From: Haloarcula ordinaria
GTDB taxonomy: Archaea > Halobacteriota > Halobacteria > Halobacteriales > Haloarculaceae
Length of the DNA stretch: 64,000 bases
Direction: 5' to 3'
NCBI RefSeq assembly: GCF_029338275.1
Contig: NZ_CP119789.1
Span: 1-64,000 of the forward strand
Within the stretch, counting starts at the first letter, position 1. The number at the start of each line of letters is the position of its first letter. Positions 17,472-26,600 of this stretch are shown here, piece by piece. The position numbers and the translations under genes are program-made. The notes under the pieces are model-generated. The model was given only the letters and a program-made list of their open reading frames with translations, was not told the origin of the DNA and ran no database searches.

Positions 17472-19298
17472 TTATGCGATGAGCCTCCCGTCAGGGGTGC
17501 GGTCAATCGTTTTTGCCGCCTCCATCCGTTCGATGAGGTCCGCCGCGTCGTCTGGCGCGAGCCCATCGGCCTCCTCGACGACCGCGTCGACGACGTCGTC
17601 CGGGTCGGCGCCGTAGCCGGCCCCCTCGAACTTCAGCCCCTCGACGACCTCGGTCACGACGGCGGTCGGTGCGTCCGACGTGACGACCAGCACCCCATCG
17701 TCGTCAGTCTTGACCTCCACGTCCGGGCCAGGGTCGAGCCCCAGTTCGCGGAACGAGCGACTCTTCAGCCGTGTCGCACGCTCGGCGTCGACCATCTCGA
17801 TCGTCTCGGAATGGCGGGCCTTCGCCGACGCTTCAGCGAGTCGCACGAGGTCCAGCAGCGAGCGTGGCGTCACTGGGATGGTCCGCTCTTCGTCTTCCTC
17901 GCGGGCGACCAAGCGCGTCTTCACGGCCACGTACCACTCGCGCAGCGCGTCTTTCACCGCGGCGCTCGCAAACGTAGGCGTGAGGTCGCGACACGCCTGC
18001 AGGTACGCTCGCAAGGCGTCGATGCTCACCTCGCCGTCGACGTCCTCGAGGAGATCGTCGGGCACCGCCTGCCCGCGTGCTTGCCTCGTGGCAACATCAC
18101 GGCCGTCGAGGATATGGCCTGCCAGTTCGTCGATTTCCTCGCGGTCCGTACGCTCCTCCAGAACCCACAGCAGGTCGAATCGATCCAGCAGCGGTGAGAT
18201 GATCTTCGTCTGCTGGATCGGCGAGTCGTTCTCTCGGAAGTGGCCGTCCTCTGGGTTGGCCGCCGTGAGCATCGCAGTCTCGGCGTTCAGGACCGCGCGC
18301 TCACCAGCCTTCTCGATCGTGACCTTTCCGGACTCCATCGCCTCCAAGAGCGCGTTCTGTTCCGACGAACCGGCACTGTCGAGTTCATCGATGAAGACGG
18401 CGCCACCGGAACACTTCGGGATGGCGCCTGCCGTGACGGTCAGGTCGCGGTCGTCAAAGCCGTCTTTCGTCATCGCCGCTGTCAGGCCGGCCGCCGACGT
18501 GCCCTCGTTACCCGACGTCTTCTGACCACGTGGACTGAGCGCTGTCAGCGCTTCACCGAAGTCCGTCTTGCCTGTGCCCGGATCGCCCAACAAGAGCTGA
18601 TGCACGAGGCCGCGGTGGTTCGTCCCTTCTGCATCGGGCGAGTTGCCACGAACCAACTGGAGGATGAGACCCTCCTTGATGTGCTCGTCCCCGTAGTGAG
18701 TCGGTGCGACCGAATCCACCAGCACGTCCATCGGATCGTGCATGTCGGCGAGTAGGTCGATGACGTCCTGGTGGGCGTCGCGGTTCACTTCCTGCATCGC
18801 CGACTCCTCGACGATGACGTCCTCAGCGTCGAGGATCTTCTCGCCGACTGTCGAGCCGTTCGGATGGATGGCTTTGTACGTCGCGACGACCGTGACGACC
18901 TCGCCAGATTCGACGCCCTGTCGAGCCAGCGCTTCCGTAAGATGGGCGTCGATCGTCTCAGTTCCTTCCTCGACACGCTCGGGAACGGGCTGCAGACGGA
19001 GCGCCTGATAGTCGACGTACTCACACTTCTCGCGCTGCAGCGTCCACGGAGCGCGCTGTTTGCCACATCCCTCACAGAACGCCGGTTGACGGATGCTCCC
19101 GAAGTTCTGAGCGACTCGCTTCTCGTTCTCACACTCGCGACAGCGGAAGACGGCCATCTCCAGTTTGGGATCAACCGACGAGCGCTGTCGAATCTGCCCA
19201 CGCACGGCGATCGTGTCGCTGACCGTCTCGGCGTAGTGCTCGCCGACGTGGAAGACGTCGACAGACTCCTCGAGGAACGCCATCGAGTCCGTACTCAT
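17472..19298 (-). CDS. mcm: MCM replicative helicase (element-encoded)
   Basis: The 608-residue protein has an N-terminal zinc ribbon (Cys53, Cys56, Cys75, Cys78). The AAA+ motor has Walker A GDPGTGKT at 238-245, Walker B GGAVFIDELD around 298-307, sensor 1 LTAANPEDG near 344 and an arginine finger SPLLDRFD near 368-375. The C-terminus shows a winged-helix-like segment. MCM unwinds DNA at forks; this divergent copy probably serves the element's own replication. The ATG at 19298 overlaps the upstream stop by four bases (ATGA). An upstream extension of the open frame was rejected as out-of-frame sequence of other genes. It is the last gene of the minus-strand operon. Confidence 0.93.
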   Translation of the reverse strand: MSTDSMAFLEESVDVFHVGEHYAETVSDTIAVRGQIRQRSSVDPKLEMAVFRCRECENEKRVAQNFGSIRQPAFCEGCGKQRAPWTLQREKCEYVDYQALRLQPVPERVEEGTETIDAHLTEALARQGVESGEVVTVVATYKAIHPNGSTVGEKILDAEDVIVEESAMQEVNRDAHQDVIDLLADMHDPMDVLVDSVAPTHYGDEHIKEGLILQLVRGNSPDAEGTNHRGLVHQLLLGDPGTGKTDFGEALTALSPRGQKTSGNEGTSAAGLTAAMTKDGFDDRDLTVTAGAIPKCSGGAVFIDELDSAGSSEQNALLEAMESGKVTIEKAGERAVLNAETAMLTAANPEDGHFRENDSPIQQTKIISPLLDRFDLLWVLEERTDREEIDELAGHILDGRDVATRQARGQAVPDDLLEDVDGEVSIDALRAYLQACRDLTPTFASAAVKDALREWYVAVKTRLVAREEDEERTIPVTPRSLLDLVRLAEASAKARHSETIEMVDAERATRLKSRSFRELGLDPGPDVEVKTDDDGVLVVTSDAPTAVVTEVVEGLKFEGAGYGADPDDVVDAVVEEADGLAPDDAADLIERMEAAKTIDRTPDGRLIA

Positions 19299-19618
19299 GT
19301 GACCACCCCGATGATACCGTCGACGAGCCCACCGACGACGTTCAACGCTGTATGGAAGTCGATGCCTGGGATGATGCCCGTCCAGAGCATCGCCAGCAAC
19401 AGCACGGTCGAGATGAGGAGCGAGACGAGGCCGTGACGGGCGACCGTCCGCCCGATCGCCGCGGCGACGCCGAGGATGGCCTTGAGTTTGAAGCCCCACC
19501 AGAGCCACAAGCCTGCGGTCATCAGCGTCCCGACGCCGATTCCCAGCGTCGCCAGCCCGAACTGACCGACAAGGAATTCGATGCCCATCCGGAGAAGATC
19601 GACGGGCGTCACGAGCAT
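19295..19618 (-). CDS. Small membrane protein
   Basis: The 107-residue protein starts MLVTPVDLLRMGIEFLVGQF and has three hydrophobic helices, with Gly-rich LATLGIGVGTLMTAGLWLWWG and LVSLLISTVLLLAMLWTGIIPGI. An AGAGGTG Shine-Dalgarno motif precedes the start. Its stop overlaps the MCM start. The role is unknown; it belongs to the series of small membrane proteins of this operon. Confidence 0.75.
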   Translation of the reverse strand: MLVTPVDLLRMGIEFLVGQFGLATLGIGVGTLMTAGLWLWWGFKLKAILGVAAAIGRTVARHGLVSLLISTVLLLAMLWTGIIPGIDFHTALNVVGGLVDGIIGVVT

Positions 19619-19729
19619 CGCGGCTCACCTCTGACTCGTCGAAACGTTTCATTTTTTCGAGAGTTGTAGGCGGCCGCCAAGGCGCACTCGCTCGCGTCGC
19701 ATAATGCGCTCGCCCCCACGGGGGGGTAC
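19619..19729. other. Gap between membrane protein and ATPase genes
   Basis: This 110-base segment contains an unusual C-run/G-run (CCCCCACGGGGGGGTA near 19712-19727) and an AT-rich CATTTTTTCGAGAG stretch. It is the longest gap in the operon's 3' half and could hold an internal promoter for the membrane protein and MCM genes. Confidence 0.35.
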
Positions 19730-21049
19730 TCATGTCCAGTCAAGAATTCCGCGCGCGCGAATTTTTCTGGTCGCGACCGCGAAACCGGCGCGGGGACCGT
19801 TCTCCGTCGGTCCGACCCCCTGGGTTCGTCTACGAAAACAGACAGTTCTTGAGCACTCCTCGAGGTCGGCGACGAGGATTGTGGTCTGCTGGGGTGGGTG
19901 GTCGGCCTGATCACGCCGACGCACCCCCGGAACTGCTCGCTTCGAGTCCGTCTCTGAGAGATAGACCTTCAGGTCACCGTGGATCGGCTTCGAGATCTCC
20001 GGCCACGTGATCGGCGGCCAGGTGAACTCCTTCTCGGTGTAGAGAATCGCCTCGCCTGTGTCCAGGTCCGACGTGATGTCCTCTTCCATCGGCACGGACT
20101 CGAATCCCTTCGGCGATGAGCCGCCGTGAGGGTTCGCCGTCCCGTTCATCCCGACGCGCCATCGAATGCGGTCGGTCCAGAGGTTGTGCAGGTGCTTGTC
20201 CTTGTGGCCGAAGAACAGCCCGATGATGCCGTTCTTCCGGAAGTCCTCGACGGCCGTCCCTGCGAGCTGCACCTTCTGGAGCGTCGCGTACTGGTCCTTC
20301 GAGACACCCTCTCGAGCGAGCGATGCGACCTCGTCGCAGATCCACGTTGTCCAGTCGAACGGGCCGCGCTCGACGAGCGAGAGTGCCCAGCCGAACCACC
20401 AGTGATCGACCGGGTCGCCTTCCTGGAACTTGACGCCGTCGACGACCTTGTCACTCTCTTCGTAGACCCACTGGCAGCCCCGCATTTTCGGATCTGGGTA
20501 GACGACGTGGAACACGCCGTCTTGTAGGACGTTCAGATTCAGGTCCATAATGTCGCTGTAGTGCGTTACCTTCCGGACGACGTCCTCGAGCGGCACCTGC
20601 TTGCCCATCGAGTTACGGTTCCCGCCCTTCTTCACGACGTACGCGGTCGCGTCGTATCCCTTCGGGAGGCATACGTGCGCGACCGGTGCGTACGGGAGCC
20701 ATTCCGAGCGCGAGCCCGTCGCCGCCCGCCAGACCACACGCGAGTTATTGACCTCCATGTCAATCTGGGCGGCGCGAAGAGCGAGCGTCGTCTTCCCGGA
20801 GTTCGGCGGTCCTGTCGCGAACCACTCGACGCCGCCACTCGGTTGGTTGCGGCCGCCGTCCCATGTGTGGTCCCAGAACGCCGGCACCAACCCTTCCGCG
20901 TCGAACTGGTCGGGATTGAACTCCGGCATTCCGTGGATTCGACGAAGGTGCCGTCCGTCCGAGTGGTTTCGTGCGTCGTTCGTCCACTGCTCGCTGCCGT
21001 AGTGGGGCTCGATGAAGCCCAGTTCCTGCGGGTCGTGTAGATCAGACAT
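19730..21049 (-). CDS. P-loop ATPase of the envelope-like operon
   Basis: The 439-residue protein starts MSDLHDPQELGFIEPHYGSE. Walker A TGPPNSGKT is at about 79-87, and a Walker B-like TTWICDEVASL with Asp239-Glu240 follows. A QKVQLAGTAVEDFRKNGIIG sensor-like segment and an Arg-rich region come later. It is soluble and sits among membrane-protein genes, as do the virion or conjugation ATPases of archaeal viruses and plasmids, so a role in DNA packaging or translocation is plausible. The last 60 residues (PGVRRRDQADHPPQQ...) look out of frame; a shift at the G-run near 19928 would end the protein early at GGASA. The start lies two bases after the upstream stop. Confidence 0.8.
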   Translation of the reverse strand: MSDLHDPQELGFIEPHYGSEQWTNDARNHSDGRHLRRIHGMPEFNPDQFDAEGLVPAFWDHTWDGGRNQPSGGVEWFATGPPNSGKTTLALRAAQIDMEVNNSRVVWRAATGSRSEWLPYAPVAHVCLPKGYDATAYVVKKGGNRNSMGKQVPLEDVVRKVTHYSDIMDLNLNVLQDGVFHVVYPDPKMRGCQWVYEESDKVVDGVKFQEGDPVDHWWFGWALSLVERGPFDWTTWICDEVASLAREGVSKDQYATLQKVQLAGTAVEDFRKNGIIGLFFGHKDKHLHNLWTDRIRWRVGMNGTANPHGGSSPKGFESVPMEEDITSDLDTGEAILYTEKEFTWPPITWPEISKPIHGDLKVYLSETDSKRAVPGVRRRDQADHPPQQTTILVADLEECSRTVCFRRRTQGVGPTENGPRAGFAVATRKIRARGILDWT

Positions 21050-21109
21050 GGTCACATCGTCCTCGAGGGTTGACTCTCTGCGCCGTCGTCTTCGCGGTGT
21101 TCGTCAGCC

Positions 21110-21874
21110 TCACCGGCCCAGCGATCGACCGCCCGGTTGTACGAGGGAGCAGATACGTCGCGGCCCACGCTCCCGCTCGCGCTCGTACTTCTCAGCGTCC
21201 ACCGTGAGGACCCGCTGGGCGACGGTGCTGTCGTGGATCTTCCAATCGAAGTCCGGCTCGACCATGTGCAACTCTCCGAGTGTCCCGTTGTCGAGGCGGG
21301 AGAGCCAGTCGTCGACGGCGGCCATGTCCTCGAAGCCATCCAGGAGTGACAACAGAAGGTCGCTCTGTTTCTGGTAAAGGTCGTCCAGCGCCGGCCGCAT
21401 CGCGAAGTACTGCGTCTCGCTGGCGTCCTCGACACGCTCGCTCTTGTTGGTGTACTGCTGGGCGTTCTTCCGGAGGGTTCGGTACGCAGCACGGAACGCC
21501 GGCCGGATGTACTTCGCGGCCCACAGCCGGCGTTCCTGCTCGGCCGTGTGCTGATCGACAGGGTCTTCGCGCCACTCGCGACGGTTGGGGCTCGTGATGA
21601 GGATCGACAGTGGCACTGGTCGTGAACACACCTCAACGAACCAGCCGTCAGGCACGCGACCGAGCGACCAGAACTGCATCTGGTGCAAGGACACGATGAG
21701 ATCCCGGCGGTCAGTGTATCCCTCGATGGTCCAGCGCTGAAGCCACTGACGCTGATCCTCGTTCAGTTTGTCCAGCGCTGGCGTGATAGACACGTCTGTT
21801 CCCGCATTCGTCTCTCTCTCACGCACGCCGTCCAGGAGGCCGTCCAAGGACGACTGCCCCGAACCCGAAGCCAT
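21110..21874 (-). CDS. Hypothetical soluble protein upstream of the ATPase
   Basis: The 254-residue protein starts MASGSGQSSLDGLLDGVRER. It has a charged, helical middle part (RRLWAAKYIRPAFRAAYRTLRKNAQQY) and no membrane segment. The acidic C-terminal sequence lies in another frame (GRDVSAPSYNRAVDRWAGEADEHREDD, ending RTM at 21052). A one-base indel near 21155 would extend the gene to end two bases before the ATPase start, as expected for this tightly packed operon. CCGGAGGTGA precedes the start. Function unknown; it may be a partner of the ATPase. Confidence 0.75.
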   Translation of the reverse strand: MASGSGQSSLDGLLDGVRERETNAGTDVSITPALDKLNEDQRQWLQRWTIEGYTDRRDLIVSLHQMQFWSLGRVPDGWFVEVCSRPVPLSILITSPNRREWREDPVDQHTAEQERRLWAAKYIRPAFRAAYRTLRKNAQQYTNKSERVEDASETQYFAMRPALDDLYQKQSDLLLSLLDGFEDMAAVDDWLSRLDNGTLGELHMVEPDFDWKIHDSTVAQRVLTVDAEKYERERERGPRRICSLVQPGGRSLGR

Positions 21875-23628
21875 CAGTCGTCACCTCCGGCGGCTGCCGT
21901 CGACGGCTCGTCATCGCGATCGAGAGCCGGGTCGTCGTCCGAGAGGACCGTATCGAAGGGCTTGCTCTGGCGGTTGTGCGCCTCGTTGACGACGCCATCC
22001 TCGCGGAGGTCACGAAGCCAGTCTTCGACGTCGTATTGCTTGTTCTCGCTCTCGATGAGTTTCTCCAGCAGCTGGTCGATCGTGCCGAACCGGCGGACGT
22101 TCAGGTCCGTGTACCATGCGGTGACCCAGGCCTTGCGCGCCTGCCCGGGTGCGACCCACGACTGGGCTTTCCCCTCGATCGGCTCGGCGAACATGAGCAC
22201 GAACGGGAGGCACGTGAGTGGGCCCCACTGCCACGCCCCGACGAAGTCCATCGAGGCGAAGGCGGCCATCGCTGGCACGGCGACCATGCCCGCGAGTTGA
22301 GCGTACTGCTGGGCGCCTATCGACTCCGGTAGGACGCGGAACTTCCCCGGGTCGAGGTCGTCCTCGAGGAGTTCGCCGTCGTCGTTGCGGGGTGGCTGGT
22401 AGGTTCGCCACGGCCACGCGAAGATGACTCTGGAGGGAAGGTGCTCGACCAACGCTGGGGCGTCCTGGTCGACAACGATTACCTTGTCGTAGTCACCGAC
22501 GCAGTTCCACTCGGCTTCCTTGTTGTCGATGTTCAGACGAGCGTAGCAGCCCTTATAGCGGGCCCACATCGACAGGAGGCCACGTGAGTAGAGGACGGGC
22601 TCGTTGTTCTCGTCGAAGACGACGTCGTAGCCCTCGATCTCGATATCACCGGAATCGAGGACCTCGCTCTTGTCGTCAAGCGGCGACGTGGCGGTCTCCG
22701 GGTCTATCCGGATGAATCCCCACGTTTCGACTGCATCCTCGTCGTCCTCGAGCTGCATCACCGCCACGACGTAGGCGATGAACAGCGAGAACACGACCGG
22801 GAAGTGTGCCGTCAGCGAGGCCAGCGCGTAGTAGCCCAGCAGGTACGCCCCGATCGCGACGACGAAGCCCATCGCAATCCACGTCCCAGCGCCGCGTCCG
22901 GTCCCAGCGAGCGCTTCGCGCCGGAACTTGGGGACCTTCTTGTAACTGATGAACGACAAGAGGAGCGTCGGGAGGACGACCCACAGCAGAATGTACTCGT
23001 TCAAGTCGCCGCGACTGCTGATGTCCGGTGCGGCCTTCGCCGTCGGGATGGACTTGTGCTTGAACGTCCAGCGGAGGGTGTTCCCATCCGGGAGCGAGAG
23101 GAGCATCGTCACCCGTTCAGCGTCGTCGTAGTGGCCGCGCAGCAGGACTTCGCTGTGGCGGCGCATCCCCGACTGGAAGGTGACGTTCTGCGTGCCGACC
23201 GCGGTGACGTTCGCGTAGCGCTTGGTAACGACCGTCCCGTTGTCGGTCTGGACCTGGCGAGAGTCCGGGTGCCAGTAGACCTTCGTCAGCGAGAAGGTTC
23301 GGTTCTGGCTGTCGAACGGGAAACTCGCGTACAGGCGCACCTTGTTGCGCTGGACGGTGGTCGTCGGTTTGATGTACTTTTTGGAGTTCTGGTCGCCGTA
23401 TGTGCCCGTTCCCCGTGGCGGGTAGCGCACGAGCCAGAACGCCTCCATCTCGCCCGCGACCCGGAGTGACGGGTACCGAGTGTCGGTCACCTCGCCCTGT
23501 TTCTGCAGGTCCGAGAGCGTCCACTCACTTGACGCATCAGACTGTTGCCCGGATGCGAGGGGCACCGCGAGGACGCTGGCCAACAAGAGCGCCGTAATAA
23601 GCCACGCCATGGCGGTTCGCGACGCCAT
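21874..23628 (-). CDS. Exported multi-domain membrane protein (584 residues)
   Basis: An N-terminal signal (MASRTAMAWLITALLLASVLAVPLASG) is followed by about 180 extracellular residues rich in aromatic and charged positions. Three or four membrane helices come near residues 210-310 (EYILLWVVLPTLLLSF, WIAMGFVVAIGAYLLGYYAL, VVFSLFIAYVVAV). Next is a large cytoplasmic domain with two more helices near 470-500 and an acidic tail. Genes on both sides touch it (shared bases at 21874 and 23628). I do not recognise the family. Size and context suggest a core membrane component of a particle or channel, working with the ATPase. Confidence 0.8.
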   Translation of the reverse strand: MASRTAMAWLITALLLASVLAVPLASGQQSDASSEWTLSDLQKQGEVTDTRYPSLRVAGEMEAFWLVRYPPRGTGTYGDQNSKKYIKPTTTVQRNKVRLYASFPFDSQNRTFSLTKVYWHPDSRQVQTDNGTVVTKRYANVTAVGTQNVTFQSGMRRHSEVLLRGHYDDAERVTMLLSLPDGNTLRWTFKHKSIPTAKAAPDISSRGDLNEYILLWVVLPTLLLSFISYKKVPKFRREALAGTGRGAGTWIAMGFVVAIGAYLLGYYALASLTAHFPVVFSLFIAYVVAVMQLEDDEDAVETWGFIRIDPETATSPLDDKSEVLDSGDIEIEGYDVVFDENNEPVLYSRGLLSMWARYKGCYARLNIDNKEAEWNCVGDYDKVIVVDQDAPALVEHLPSRVIFAWPWRTYQPPRNDDGELLEDDLDPGKFRVLPESIGAQQYAQLAGMVAVPAMAAFASMDFVGAWQWGPLTCLPFVLMFAEPIEGKAQSWVAPGQARKAWVTAWYTDLNVRRFGTIDQLLEKLIESENKQYDVEDWLRDLREDGVVNEAHNRQSKPFDTVLSDDDPALDRDDEPSTAAAGGDD

Positions 23629-26600
23629 CAGTTGTTCCCCCCGCGGAGCCGAGAGGCTCCGTTCTGCACCCGGTCAGCGCCCGAGGAGACGATTTGAATC
23701 GGTCGCGGGCCCTGGCCCTTGATGTACGTCTTGTAGAGGTAGTACGCCAGCAGGAAGATGCCGATGAGGCCAGCCAGCGGCGCAATCTGCTGGAGCCCCA
23801 TCCCCAGCGAGCGGGTAATCGCGTGGCCGCTTGCCCAGTCCGCGATGTAGAACACGACCAGCGCCGCCGCGGCGATCGGCAGCGTCCCCGTCGGCACGCT
23901 CGAGGGCAGCGAGAGGAACTCGAAGCGGCGCACCAGAACTGCCAACGCAATCAACAACAGGACACCCACGATGAGCGGCACGGGAATGCCCTCCTCGGGG
24001 GCCGACACCGGCCCCATCGGGACTCGACTCATGAGCGAGTTCGATCCACCGCTCGTCGAGGCTGTCTGGTTCTCCTCTTGGAACTGCAGCGTCTCGTCGC
24101 TGTCGTCGTCCGAGAGCGTGAGTGGGCTGTTCGCCGTCCCCGAGTCTCGGACGACGTCGTTGCTCGTGCTGTAGAGCACGTACTTCTGGTCGTCCTTCGC
24201 GTCGACGAAGGTGAACGCCACCTCATCACCGATCGAGTCGCCGGGAGCGACCTCGACCGTCGGTTCGCTCATATCCGGCCCATCAGAGACGGAGAGACGA
24301 ACCTCACCAGTCACCGGCTCCGCGGTCACTGGCACGGTCGACAGTTGGAATTCTGACCCAGCCTCGTTCGTCGCAAGATGCAGTTGTTGCGAGCCGTTTG
24401 CGTGGACGACAGCGTACTCGTTCTCCTCGCCAGGCCAGGGTTCATCGTAGGCGTAGTGCACCCGCTCGGCGCCCTCAGGCATCCGCAGATACGAATCCTG
24501 CGCCCAGTCGGTGAGTTTCACTCTCGAGTCCAGCGTGCCGCTGCGGACACTGGGCTGGACGACCTTGATCGAGCCGTTGTTCACCCGCGCCAGCGAGCCG
24601 TTCGAGCGGACGGAGACTTTCGAACCCGACGAGACAGAACCCAATTCGACCGTCAGCGTCGTGTTCTCGAGTGTGTAGTCCGCTGGATCGACGTCCTGCC
24701 ACGCGCCGCCATCGGTCCGTTGCTCGAGGTCTCGCACCTCGTAGACGCTCCGCTCGAAGGGGATCGTCACCGTCGCCGCGTCGGTGTTTTCAGCGTACGT
24801 GCGATTGACCACGTATCTCGAGGTGAGCTGTTCCGCGGTGTAGGTGACCGTCTGCTTGTCTTGGATTTCGTGGCTGTAGGAGAGATTCACCTGCGTCGCC
24901 GGGGCGTCTGCGGATTGCTCGCTGAGCGTCAGCGTGACGTTGTTCGTCCCCTCACGGACCCATGCCGAGTCGGTGGCAAGCGAGGTCGTGTTCCCATCGC
25001 CGAGCCGGCCGAAGTAGTCCGTGCTGTTGTCGTTGACATAGACGGTGACGTCCTCGGTCTCAGTCCGTTCCGTGTAGGTGACTTCCGCGGTCGTAACCGA
25101 GCCGCTGGCCACGGCCAGCTCGACGTCGGTCGTCGATCGGGACACGCTTGGGAGTGCAGCGGTTGCGGTCTGCCCTGGTGATAAGATACCGGAATACCCG
25201 GCTTCAGTGACGCCATCCCCGTCGACATCGACGGCCGGGTCTTCCGTGTGATACGTGCCGTCCGCAGAGACGGTGTAATCGACAATCCCGCCCGCCGCAT
25301 CTGTCTCGAGCGTTGTACTGCCGACTGGCAGTCCAGTGGCAGTAACGGTCGCGGTCTCCCCACTCCGAAGAATACCCGTATGCCTCGCTTCGATGGTCCC
25401 GTCGCCGTCGAGATCGACTCCAGGATCCTCGGTCGCCGTTCGCTCGGTGAAGCCGATTTCGACGTCGGTAGTATGGGCAGTCGTCGACACGTCGGCCGTG
25501 TACGAACCGGTCGAGAGATTTGACGCGCTGGCCACGTGCGACTCACCCGACAACAGAATTCCAGAGTGACTGACGTCTGTCGACCCGTCGCCATCGAGGT
25601 CTATCGATGGGTCCTCGGTCCCAGTGCGCTCGGTATAATCTATTGTCCAGTCCGGCGCTGGTCCGGCTGTCGTCGACGTTGAAACTGAATTAGAGCCAGT
25701 CGAGAGACCGTCGGCCGATTTAGGGGTCGTGGTCTGACCAGCCCCGAAAACCCCCGACCAACTAGCTTCGTCAGTCCCGTCGCCGTCCACGTCTATCGAC
25801 GGGTCTTCGGTCCCCGTTCGCTCAGTATAATCGAGCGTTGCGTCGAGCGAGGCTCCGGTGTGGTCACTGCTAATTGAGCTGTCTGAATCCGATAAGTCGA
25901 TTTCTCGGGTGACGGTGTCGCCGTAATTTATTGTCCCGATGTTTTCCGTCCCGCTGGTATGGGACACATCTACGCTGTTAGCCGTTGCTTGAATCCGCAT
26001 ATCAATATCCGGCTTACTCTCACCGACTCCTAACCCGACATTCTCCGCTTTTATCCAATTCCCGCCGTAGTTGTTATTAACACCGAGATATATCCACTCC
26101 TCGGTTCCATCACCGTCATTAGTAGTCGTGAAGTCCAGAACGTAATTATTGCCCGCAGACACGCTGTAAGAATTGTCTAATGTGATGGTTTTTCGACCCG
26201 TGCCGGTGGGCCAAGGGCCATCATAAACCAGTGTACCATCGCCATAATTTTGGTCTATACCGTCCTGCTCAATCCTAATTTCGACGTTTCTACCATCCAG
26301 CCCGCCGCCTTCCACATCGGACACGTATGGTTTTATTTCCACCAATTCGCCACTACGGTCGGGTACCACTCTTGCCTCACCGTATCGTGGCTCCGAGCCA
26401 TCTTCGCCGACGAAAACGTAATTTCCGCTTCTCGAAGTGTGGTCAGTCACCCCGCCATCATTGTTTGTGAGGGTGAGCGTAGGGTTGTTATTCGATGGGC
26501 CAGTCGGTTCTAAGTTGCCGTCTATCCCGGTTGCGAACGAACCGCCAGGACCGAGCGTTGCCGTAGTTGTTTCAGAGGTGGTCGATTCCCGGCCCGTGAT

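Noticed and set aside
19299..19733. N-terminal extension of the MCM gene to 753 residues
   Set aside because: The extra residues are Arg-rich and overlap the small membrane-protein gene in another frame; the ATGA overlap at 19298 fixes the start.
23694..24356. Plus-strand frames opposite the giant surface protein
   Set aside because: Arg/His-rich antisense shadows with no start signals.
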